Shown here piece after piece: positions 40,601-52,600 of a stretch of DNA of 64,000 bases. The position numbers were made by a program, and so were the translations under genes. The stretch comes from Galbula dea. Lineage: Eukaryota > Chordata > Aves > Piciformes > Galbulidae. Within the stretch, counting starts at the first letter, position 1; each line of letters starts with the position of its first letter. The DNA is taken from the NCBI GenBank assembly GCA_013399015.1, contig VWZX01001928.1, positions 709,431 through 773,430 on the forward strand. Direction: 5' to 3'. Under the pieces are notes generated by a model, which was not told the DNA's origin, did not search any database, and saw nothing but the letters and a program-made list of their open reading frames with translations.

Positions 40601-43600
40601 AATTACTAATTCTTTTTCCACTGTAGTAGTTCCAGGACTGTGCAAATAAAGCAGTTGTTCTAATAAAGACTAAACTAGCTTGTAAACCTTAAGAAGACAT
40701 TTTAAAGGATCAAAATGCTATTGTGTAGTTTACAGAACAGACCATTAGAGATGGAGCCTCTACCATAAGCCAGCAAGTACAGCAGTCATGGCTGTCTCCT
40801 CCTTTCCAATAAGCATATAGCTTATGATGCTTAGAGACATACAAAAAAACCACACATAAGCAAAAATAAATCATATCTGCCCTTGTTGTCAGTTAAAACT
40901 CCATTTAAATCACTGGATTTGCAGCAATTTTTTCCTGCCATAACTTTGGTTTCAGTATCTCTCCTGTCCATGTGGGCCCCACGAGAGGCTATGTAAAAAT
41001 CAGCTCCCTACCTTTATAAATCAGAAACAGTCTCACTCTTTTATCATGTCAAAAGGTATCAACTCTAATCCATCTTTCCAAGAGTTTAAATCTGTACTTC
41101 TCATTACACCTGCGGTAGGGCTTCCTTCATAACCACAGGAATTTTAATGTATGTCTGAACTCACTAGATGAACAGGTTTTGTACATCACCCACAGACATT
41201 ACTATGACATTTTATCCAAGTTCTTTGACCCTTAAGACACATGAATATTCTTGTTCTCTGGCAAACTGTAACATCAGCTGACTTCAGTTATTGATTTACA
41301 TGACCTGCTACTGCAGCTCCATTGAAAAGAGACATGTCAAACCTCCATCTGGAAGCGTTTATGACCAATGCTGTTAGTCATAAAAATGTTCTGTTTTATC
41401 ATATTGCTACTACTGGTTTTATTTATTTTGCATCATTGCCACAGTCACAGATCAGAGGGTTCACTTGGCATGCAATAGGCAAATAAAGTCAAATGGTTTT
41501 CTTACTGTCCTCGAGCTTGATGGTAAGCTGCTTGATGTAATTATAGTGGCCAGTTTCTCTTTTTCTTCTAGTTTCTACCCTGTCACTCTTCGCAGAATCA
41601 CAGAATGTTAGGAGATGGAAGGGACCTCGAAAGATCATCTAGTCCATCCCCCCTGCCACAGCAGGATTCCCTAGACCAGGTCACACAGAAGTGCGTCCAG
41701 ATGGGTTTTGAATATCTTCAAAGAAGGAGAATCCACAAACTCTCTGGGCAGTCTGTTCCAGTGCTTAGTCACCCTCACTGGGAAAATATTTTTTTATTGT
41801 ACTCACATTCAGCTTACAGCCATTGCACCTTGTTTTGTCACTGGGCTCCACTGAGAAGAGCCTGACTCCATACTCCTGACATCAACCCTTCACATATTTA
41901 AAAGCATAGATGAAGTCACCCCTTAGCCTCCTCTTCTCCAAGCTAAAGAGACCCAGCTNGTTGAATTTCGTTCAATTACTCCCCATCCAACTCTCCAGCT
42001 GAATGGCAGCACAACCCTCCCATCTGTCAGCCACTCCACCCAGTTTAGTGTCATCAGCAAACTTGCTGACAGCACACTCTGTTCCCTCATCCAGGTTGTC
42101 AATGAATATGTTGAAAAGTATTGGTCCCACTATTGACCTCTGAGGAACTCCACTAGACACAGGCCTCCAGCTAGACTCCACCCCACTGACTACAACTCTC
42201 TGACTTCTGTCCTTCATCCAGTTCACAATCCACTTCACTACCCAATCAGCCAGACCACACTTGCTCAGTTTAGCTGCAAGGATGCTGTGGGAGACAGTGT
42301 CAAATGCTTTACTGAAATCAAGATAAACCACATCCACTGCTCTACCATCATCTATCCACCTGTTTATGTCCTCCTAAAAGGCTATGCTTTCTAGCAACTG
42401 AATAACGATCTCCTTCAAAAGTTCTTCTCAACCATTTAAACACCCATTTTTCCTCCACTGTCTGATAAGCAGCATGAAGAAAGCTCACACCAGTTAAATG
42501 CTAGTTATTTTTCTCCCTTTTGCTCTTACCAAGAGAGGACAATGTTAGTTATGGGACCTGGGAGGGGAGCTAGGATGGTTCTACACTCTCCCCATTACTA
42601 GACTTTTAGCTTCTTGAGCAAAGCAGGTTTACTGATCGTGTTGGTGGTCCAGTCAACCTTGCTCCCCCCATAACATGTAAATCTATTCTCCAACATTCAG
42701 CAGTGAGACAGAATTATGGGAGATAGCATAGCTCCTGTTGGTCTCAGGGAGTCAGACACAGGATGGTGATCTCCAGGAAGAGAAGCAGAGCGTGGCTGTT
42801 AGCATTGCTTGTAGCAGCAGACAAATGCAAATCAGCCATGGCATCCATATGACTGTTACCTAGATGTCCACTCAGCCACCCACAGCCTGCACTGTTTGCA
42901 CTGCTAAAAAGGGGAAAGCAGGGATTTTGGTAGATCCCTGTTAATGGAGCTCAGAAAACACCACTCATCTGAGGCCTCACTACTCCTTTGCTCACAGAGT
43001 AGCTTCTCTCATGGCGGTGTGGTTTCTGTTTGCACATGGTGCCTGAATGCTCTAACTTCATCTCCTTTTTTCAACCAGTAACACAACAAATGTTGGTCCT
43101 TCTCCCTTTTTCAGTCTCTTACTTGCCACTTAAAGGCATCATGCTCTTTTACGTCTTTGCCAAAAGAGAATGAAGCAGCTTGTGTTTTAGTAGTTATAGT
43201 CTAGCTATCTCCTGAGGACAGAAGAAAAGGAAGGGATGAAAGCAGGAGCAGAACCTTGTGGAAATTCAATGACCTACATTATCCCACTGGATTTTTATTG
43301 CTCTAAAACAATTAGGAAGATTAATGTTGTCATCTCCATTTTAGAAGCTTTAGCATACGTGTGCATTTTAAAGTATTTTATAAAGACTGATACAATCATC
43401 TGCCCTAAATACAGCAAACCTTTTATAAATAACAATTTTATACTTCTCCAACAAGATATAATCCACAGTGAAGCTTATATTTGCATGAATAACCTTGATC
43501 CATTAGGGGAAAGAAAAAGGATTAGGCAGAAGAAAGACTATCTCATTTCTGATATTAATATGCAGATTTAACCTAAGAGGCAAGCAATTCAAAGTATTAC

Positions 43601-46600
43601 TGTAGTCATCATTCAAATGGAGAATACTGTGTTGACATCATATGGCTTAAATCAGTAGAGTTTTTTTAATAATCCAGAAACTCCTCTGATCTCCCCAATA
43701 CTCAGGCTTTTCTTCCTCCATTTCTACAGATTATGGTAACACCAGATCATTTTTCTGTATTGTTGATTCACAGTTATTCAACCTCCTACTTTGTGAATTA
43801 CATCTCCCTACCTGCTTTATTATTCTACTGCATTACTCCAGATACCCAGAACTTGGCTCATGCCTGATATAGATTTCTCCACATGCTCTGGGGTGGAGAG
43901 GAGTTCTCCAAACCCCAAACTGGTCTAACATCACAGGTGTCCTCTTCCTGGTCATTCCATGAATCAACCAAAGTCCTTCCCCATCTGTCCACACACTGAA
44001 AAAAGATCCAAAGATACTCTTGCTAGCAAATCTATTAGAAGAGGAGCAATTGCAAAGGATGTGCAATGGTGAGAGGACTGCTGGTGTTCCTAACGTGCTT
44101 CATAAGGCGGCATGTAGATACTCCATAACACAGAAGTGTAAGATGATATGATCTATGCTGCCTTACAGGTGGATTTTATGAACTCCAAAATGATGCCTAA
44201 CACCATTCTTGCCTATTTTGCACCTGATATCCTACAGGTATGTGCAACGAGGTGGCCAATGCTGGAGGCATGGCTGCTTGACAGGCAAGAAAAGGGAGGG
44301 ACATTCTGGGGGATGTATACACTTCACTGTCCTCCAGTCCTTCACAAACATCTGTCTGGAATCACTGGTCCCTATCTGTTTTGAAAGCTCTGTAGACTAT
44401 GCTCAAAATGAGTTTCACTCACTGCAACATCTCAGTATTATTTTTTTTCGCTTTTACAATTAATCAAGTCTTAGAGCTTCTATTAAGAAACAGTTGCTTT
44501 GAAAAGTTTTTTATATCAGTCTCCTCTTTTTTCCTCAGAGTATCTGAATTTATAGTCTTTAAGGTGGCTGATGAAAGCCATCTTCTCATAATCAGTAAGC
44601 CAATTGCTAAAGGTCATTTCCCTTCAACTACCAAATAAGCTGGTTACACCTTAAATAAGATGTGGGTAACTTTGCTCTCCTGATGTCTTCTACTCCAAAA
44701 TCTAACACCAATGCTTCTAGATTAGCTTTCAAAACATTTTCAGAACACATATGCTGAAAACAGTCCAGACTGCAGTTGGCTCATTAGCAGCAGCAGTAAA
44801 TGGTGTGAATTTCAAGGCAGGTGGTGTTATTGTACTGCCAATATTATACAAGTTTTAAACTCTACCTGTGACAGGCCCAGATTCACTGTCAGTGCTGAGG
44901 TTTCCAGGTCTTGTGGCAGGGTTTCTAATAAGTCCCTCTAAGAAGTGTGACATTATGCAAGAGCATTGCAGATATGGACTCTTTGCTGGCCGTGGTTCTG
45001 GAAATACCTCTACAATTTTATCAGGTAGAACTAAACCAATTTAAACTTGGCACTCAAAGGCATTTCTTCCCAGCTCAGCTGGGGTGCTGAAGTTACTATC
45101 CAACAGCCAAGCTCCAAGCTCCTCACCACTGCATCCTTGCTGGGGGCTGTGACCATGGCTGGCAGGAAAGTGCCTTTCCTTCACAGCCCCTGGAAAAGCT
45201 GTTCTCTGCCTCATCAAATCTCTGTTGACTCTCTAAAGCTGAAAAACTGAAAGCTTTGCTGCTTTTGCACTTGCCTTAAAAAAAACAAAAAAACAACGAA
45301 ACAAAAAACAGTTGCAGTTTTTGAGAACTGCGTCTCTGGATATCTGAGGCACCAACTTTACAGAATTAAATCAACACCAAACTGAGACAACAGACCCCAC
45401 CTGGAATACCGTGTCCAGTTCTGGAGCCCCTATTACAAGAGGGATACAGGGATGCTGGAGTGAGTCCAGAGAAGGGCCACGAGAACGATCAGAGGACTGG
45501 AGCACCTCTCCTACGAGGACAGACTGAAAGAGTTGGGATTCTTCAGTCTGCAGAAGAGAAGGCTCTGAGGAGACCTTCTTGTGGCCTTCCAGTATCTGAA
45601 GGGGGCCTACAAGAAAGCTGGCGAGGGACTTTTTAGGAGGTCAGACAGCGATAGAACCAGGGGAAATGGGTGTAAGGTAGAGGAGGGTAGATTTAGGCTG
45701 GGTATTAGGAAGAAGTTCTTCACTGTGAGGGTGGTTAGGCAGTGGAACAGGTTGCCCAGAGAAGTTGTGGAAGCCTCATTCCTGGAAGCTTTTAAGACAA
45801 GGCTTGATGGGGCCCTGGGTAACCTGATCTAGTGGATGGTGTCCCTGCCAGGCAGGGGGTTGGAACTGGATGATCTTTGAGGTCCCTTCTAATTCTGACA
45901 ATCCTATGATCCTATGAACATGGGAATACCTTCATTAGTGTGCCATTCTGTTTCAGAATGCTCATCAGAACAAAAAAAGGCCAAGCATTCATTTCATAGA
46001 GAAGAAAAAGAATATACTGAGTTGCATTAATTTGATTCTAAAAAAATATAAAATTTAAGTTTCAGGGGCTGATTCACACTTTGCAAGTAGTTTTGCAAGC
46101 AAGTAGTTACTGAAAATGTTAAGGGTTATATTCAAATAAAGATTTGGGAATAATTTTTAAATCTCAGTTATGTTGTGCAAACATTTTGGTGTTGCAGTCA
46201 GACTCCTTCCTTCTTCATATACTCCTACCTGTAATAAGCAAACACAAATTTTCAACTTTTTATCATCTTATAGCCTCCACTGGACATTCTTCCGTAGTTC
46301 TCTGTCTCTCTGGAACTGGGGAGCCCAGAACTGGACACAATACTCCAGATGTGATCTTGCTGGGGCAGAGTACAGGAGAACTTCCCTCCACCTGCTAGTC
46401 AAACTCTTCTTAGTGCATCCCACGAAGAAGCCCTTTGTTGTAAGAAAGTAACACATCATACCTTTTTCTGCCTTGCTTGTGTTATGTTTTTCAAGTAGGA
46501 GGTAACGAGGACTTTCAGGAAGAAAAGGTAGAATCACAACTTGTATCAATGAAGGAACAATGATTGCTCCAAATAAGTAAGGCCACCGAGATTCCTGCAA

Positions 46601-49600
46601 ATGGATGCAAACATAAGTCAGCAATACTCTTCCAGAGTAATACTAAGAAGCTAAATAGCTTTGATAGGAAACTTTATAATTTTTCATCCTTCAACATACT
46701 GTGTCGGTTAGCAGAGTGATGTCCTCTGCCTGAGCAGTTTCACAGAATCACAGAATTGTTATGGTTGGAAAGGACCCTCAAGATCATCTAGTCCAACTGA
46801 TAGTCCTACACTACTCTTACCCCTAAATCATCCCCTGAAGAACCACATCTATCCTCTCAGATCACCTTACTCAAGGGCCAAGGAAGACAGAATTCAAGCC
46901 ATCAACTGACTGAGAATGAATGGAGACAACTATACATGTAAAAAACATGATTATATACTCAAGTACATATTGTATAAGTCATCCTTACTCAGTAGTATCA
47001 CTTGTTAGCTTTAAGAAACTGTACAACACTATTTTCATATAGTTACACATACCTGCATGTTGTCTCTTAGTCTAACCTAGTTGATCTAATACCCCCAAAT
47101 TATATATATTTGGATCAGTCCTCTAATTGTCATAGGATGGGTAAAACCCTTATAACGCTGCAGCTAAGTTGCCGTTTAGCACAGTTTTGTGGTTTCTGGT
47201 GTAAGGCAGGCAGTGACTGGTCAGCATTTCATAGCTTCTGAGAAAGAAACAACTTGGGCTTCACCACAAGCCTCATCTACATGGCAGAACACAACATTTG
47301 CTTTACAGGTGCAACTAGCACATAATTGAGCAGTGTCATTTCCATTTGGAAAAGAAGACATATACTGTTCAATGCACTTAGAGTGCTAGACAGCTTTCTA
47401 CAGTACTTCCAGATAAAAATCCTACTCTTGATCAGCAAGCACATCATATTTTCTGTAGGTTTCTTTCCACAATGTCAAGGACATTTCTTAAAGAAAAAAA
47501 AAGCATCCTCTGTATATAGTTATTATTAATATTCTGCCAACCTATCTAGACTTACTTGGAATAAACTTTACCCCTTGTAAAGTCTCCCACAGTGTATGTT
47601 TTTCCAGTTGGTCACACATCTCCCAAGTAACTCTTCTGAAAGTGTAAAAGCTATGAATGGGACTGAACCTCTGAAATTACCCTTCAGAATAAGTAACAGA
47701 CCCTGACAGTATAATAAAAAGCCTTCTATTTTCACCACATAAGACCACAAGCTTCTTTTATTTCCTCTATGAAAGACTTGTTTTACTTTTTATTATGCTA
47801 ACTTTAAAACCTTAAGGTAAACAATCATAAATATGCTCCTGCTTGCCACTGCTGGCATGAGCTGATCAGCATGTCACTGAAGTCAATGGAAACTGCATCC
47901 ATTTCAAAAGTTTTTGGGTAACACCTATTCAATGCTATAGAACATGTATTCTTCTTGCTTTTCACTCATTTTACATTATCCATGTTCTAATTCTTCATCC
48001 CATTACAGAAAAGAAAAAGGACTAAGGTGAGTTTAAAAAAATCCATCAAAAATTGCTGAAAATCAAGATGAACTAGACCCCTAGAAAATTGAAAGGTGCA
48101 GGGAAAAGGAGGGTTCCCTAAGCTCTTTAAGAAGGAATAGAACAGGATACAAATTGAGACAATGCTCAGAAGCAAAAATAAGGTAAAAGCAAAAGACAGT
48201 GTAGGTGTGACTTAAAAGACACATTAACAGTTTGCCTCAGTTATCGTCGGTAAGGGGGAGCATACAGGAACTGCTGACAGACATGAAAACAACTACATCC
48301 CATTTTATCTCAGGAAAAACTTAGAAGAGCATTAAATATTTTAATTACAGGGGACCTGACTCATCACCTGCTCGGAATCAGTACAAATAACTTGTCAGGA
48401 TGGTAAATTTTTAACTTTAAACTGTCACATTATGGATATTTGCTTAGGCTGGAGCATGAAAAACTCAGCTTTGATCCATTTACAGGAGACAGTTAAATAG
48501 TAGAGCAACTTTAACAACCACAGAGTCATCCAAAGTTTGATATAATAAAGTGCAGAGCCACAGAAACACAAGAGGGGGGGAAGTGAATAAAGCATGACAT
48601 GGATTTATCAACTGAAAATGAGACAAGATTAAACTATACTCAAATATAGTACAGCAAATGTTACCATATCAGACAATCATCAGTACAATGCAGAAAATGG
48701 AACTTAGTGCAACAATTAAAGGGTGAAAAGAAACTGGCATAGGGAAATATCAACAGGCACTGTTGACAGCTGAACTATTGGTTCATATGAAGTTCAATGA
48801 TCCACTTAAGCACATTTAATATTTTCACTAATTAGGAAGATTTTGATGAAATTTAAAGACACTTTCATCATAGAAAAGGCTAAGAATACACACATAGATA
48901 TAAAAATCTTAAAAGGGAGAACTGAATCATTGACAGGGTCACACAACAGATGAGAATAATGTACTGTATGTGGGCATTCATTTTTGGAAAGACCTAGTGA
49001 GACCAGTTAAGCATCCCAGTACAAGATGAGTAATCATCAAAAAGACTGAGTAAGGAAAAACATGACTGTCACAGGCTCTACTCTCTCTCTCAACCTTTTT
49101 TTTTTATTTAAACAGAATAATCTGGACATGCATCCCACTCCCCCTTTCCAGCTATCAACCACTACAGTACTGTCAGGCTTCTTGTTTGCTCTCTGCCTCA
49201 AGTTTGGCTTTCTGTGCTGTGGAGACCCTCATGTCCAGCTGAACATCCTTGATCCCAACTGCCCCAGGGTATGCTTCCTTCATCCATGTCTCTTGTCTTG
49301 TCTAGTGGTTGGGATTCAGTGCTCTCACTGTGCTCTATGTTATCAGTTATTACTAAAATACTAGTTCTGGAATTAATTCCTTGGTGGGGGTGAGGGGGGT
49401 GGAGGGTATGCTGGGTTTGCTACAGCACTGAACAATTCACAAACAGCAATGATTTTTATACATGAGGAACAATGAGACAAAAGCCTCTTGAACTCAATGC
49501 AAGATACTCAAAATGTGTAGCAACTAGTGATTTGGCAGTCTCTTCTTTTTCATGTTCCTATAAGAAGCAGGAACACATTTAAAAATTCAGTTTGGGAAAA

Positions 49601-52600
49601 TATAATCACATACACAGACAAAAAGTATTACATTTAGTATAATTTCTAGATGCCCTGAATTATCTTGTCTCAACTCCTGCTGCAGACTCAGAAGGATGCA
49701 GGTCTCTGAGCTTTTCTGAGCACATCTTCCCATCCCACAAGCCCATCTAAGGTACCCTATGGCATTGAAATGATACTACATGCTTATGTTCAAGCAACCG
49801 AATTCTATCCTCTTTACTAGAGACTTGGCATGAAAACTTTATATCAGAAATATTCCATTTGCCACACACAAAAAAATCATTTCCCTAATCAGAACAGACT
49901 GAGCAGACTTACTTGGGCATGCAAAGCTGAGAAGACTGCAAAAGTCTAGCATTTCTCTGTTAACCTGTTACAGTGCCACATAAAACACTCAAAGGTAAAG
50001 GACAATCTCACTGGCCTGGGTCCAAGGACTGAAAAAGCACTGAAATGGAACTAATTTCTTAGCATTAGAATTGTCTTTTTTTTTTTCTTTGAGTGAAGGG
50101 TATGGCACAGTGGTGATGATCATGAGGCAGCTGAGAAATTTATACTTCTTCTATAACTCATGCTTCAGACCAGCGACTCACACGTTTCAGGACAACTACC
50201 TTGCTCTTACCTTCCTTGCGCCACTCCAAACACTGCTCTACAACCTCTTTGGACTGCAGAGGGCACTAACCTCCCTAACAGTTTCATCCCTGCGGGTTAC
50301 AATCCTCTCTTTTGCATGACCATTCCTGTAACTGTCTTAAAGGATCATAGAATCATAGGATTGTCAGAGTTGGAAGGGACCTCAAAGATCATCTAGTTCC
50401 AACCCCCCTGCCTGGCAGGGACACCTTCCACTAGATCAGACTTATGTCAAAATATTTTATAATAACAGAGTTAGGAATTGCTTACCTTCTCATTTAAGAC
50501 AGAGGCAACTCAGGTAGCATGTGTATTTCACCCCTGTTCTGCATCCACATGGATATATTTATTTTTATAAGTCACTACTGCAGACACAGCTCTGACAACA
50601 AGATTACTCAAGTCTCAGTGTCTTCCCAGTTACTAAAGAGTACTGAAAGTTACCAGACTTAAGGCTATACAATCCTAATCTAAAATTCACCTATGTCAGC
50701 AGGAGGTTTTTGTTACTGAGTAACCACCTCTGGCTCAGGACTTAAAATAGCCTTGAAAGTCATTGATGTCCACATCCTGTGGCCTTCTGTTCATTAAATT
50801 ACACATCAGATCAAGTTGTACATATTCATGGGGAGAATTAAAGTGTCTGTTACAAGCTACCAAGATGCTTTTTGGTCCAACTTCTTACTGGAATAACAAC
50901 TAGCTTTTTACAGAACACTTAAATGGTATAATTTTATTCACTGTTTATTCATTTCTGAGAAAAGTAAGAATTTCTGAGAAAAGCAATGGAAATGGCAAGC
51001 TTTTAAATGGGATTATTTTCAGCAGCCAGTACACATACTTGAGCTTCTTTAGGAAGAAACATTAGAGGTATGTTGGAGCTATGCAAAATTTCCAACAAAA
51101 ATTCTTTGCAGCTATGCATGTAGACTCAGGCTTAAACTTCCATAAACAATAGCATATAAATTATATATTAAAATAATTGAAGAGGATAAGATTCAGTTCC
51201 TCAAACACGAGCATATAGTGTCATTTTGATGCCCCAGGGTATCTCTGATGTCTCTGTGGGACCGGCAGATGTGACACACATAACTCCAGAAACCTGCATC
51301 CTCCTGGGGCAGGAGGATGTGAAGCAAAATGCTTCATGGCATCTAGAAATTATATTAGATGCAATTATTTCTCTGTGTGCGTGTTTATTTTTTGCCAAAC
51401 TGAAGTTATAAAGCTTAGAGTAAGGCATATAAAGGTTAAGATAAGAAACCCAAACAAACAAAAAAACCAACCAACCAAACAAAAATCCCCCAAAACCAAA
51501 CACCAAACTACCAGAAAACACTCCACAGTAGATTTGTTGTTCTAAAAACAACTGAACCAGTTGAAGTTAATCTTGACACTTTTTAATGGCAGAAGATCTT
51601 TTAGATTTTTTTCAAAATCTCATTTTAATTTGATATTTAAGGTTTTTTAAATGCTAATCAAGAACATATTGCTTGATTTGTCTTTTTGTCAGTGGTTTCA
51701 AAAGCAAAATAAAAAACCTAGTGTAGAAAATACACCCTACTACTCAATAAGATGACTGCATGCTCCTTGTGATGCTTGACCAACTTACCACAGCACTAAT
51801 ATACAATTTGTAAAGGACAAATTTACATCTTAGGGCATGAATTTGCAATAATGGGTGATTTTAAAAAAGATAATGGAAATTAAAACCTAAATCTTCTAAT
51901 TCTAAAACAGAATCTTCAAAAAGGTTTAAATGGTGGATAGCTCCCCAGCATGTGAAGCACACTGGGAAGGAAGTCACAGGTCAAATAATTTTAGATGTAT
52001 TTCCTAATAACAGATTTGTAAATATTATCAGATACTCAAGCATTAAGGAAACAGGCAAATACAAAATGTTTACCTGCTCATAAACTTCTGAAGCAAACCT
52101 TAAATATATAAACAAATACTCTAAGTTTATTTATATGTGTCAACTATGTTTCAGTTAGATCAGGAGGAAGCAGTCTGATAATTTTTAAGCAACCGCTCTC
52201 AACTTTCATGGAATTTCAAATTAAGAAATACCTTTACTTCAGACTTGTTGAAGGACATCTTTCCATGAAAGCTTGTCTACTGCTTTTCCAACTGACTTAA
52301 ATAAACAGAGTCCTGCTACATAGAAATCTTATCTTTTCAACAGTTAGGTGGAAACTGTTTAAACTGTCTATGAGAAAGTAGTCCACACTGACGATAAACT
52401 TTCATCCAAACATTAGATTCTCTGCCATTAAGTCTGTTGTTCAGCAGTAAGTCTGCAAGTAGACAAATATACATATATATCTCCATAGTTCTTTCTTCTA
52501 TAACCACACTTCCACATTCAGACAAATCCTGTCCTGCAGAATGTTCTCCTTCCCAACACAAAACTACAATATTTGAATATTACAAATGGCAAATCAGACA

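Larger units (their letters stand above)
37131..46461 (-). other. SLC2A9: SLC2A9 intron (9,331 bp)
   Basis: It holds an internally inverted CR1 (37377-37808), a CR1 RT fragment with an N (41592-42386), a young CR1 copy (45392-45917) and a CR1 remnant directly next to the exon donor (46271-46436). From 37810 to 41590 and from 42390 to 45390 nothing was recognised. Confidence 0.85.

Noticed and set aside
50951..50983. Direct repeat of ATTTCTGAGAAAAG with period 19
   Set aside because: Two short copies only, in simple A/T-rich context. Judged too weak to list as a feature.
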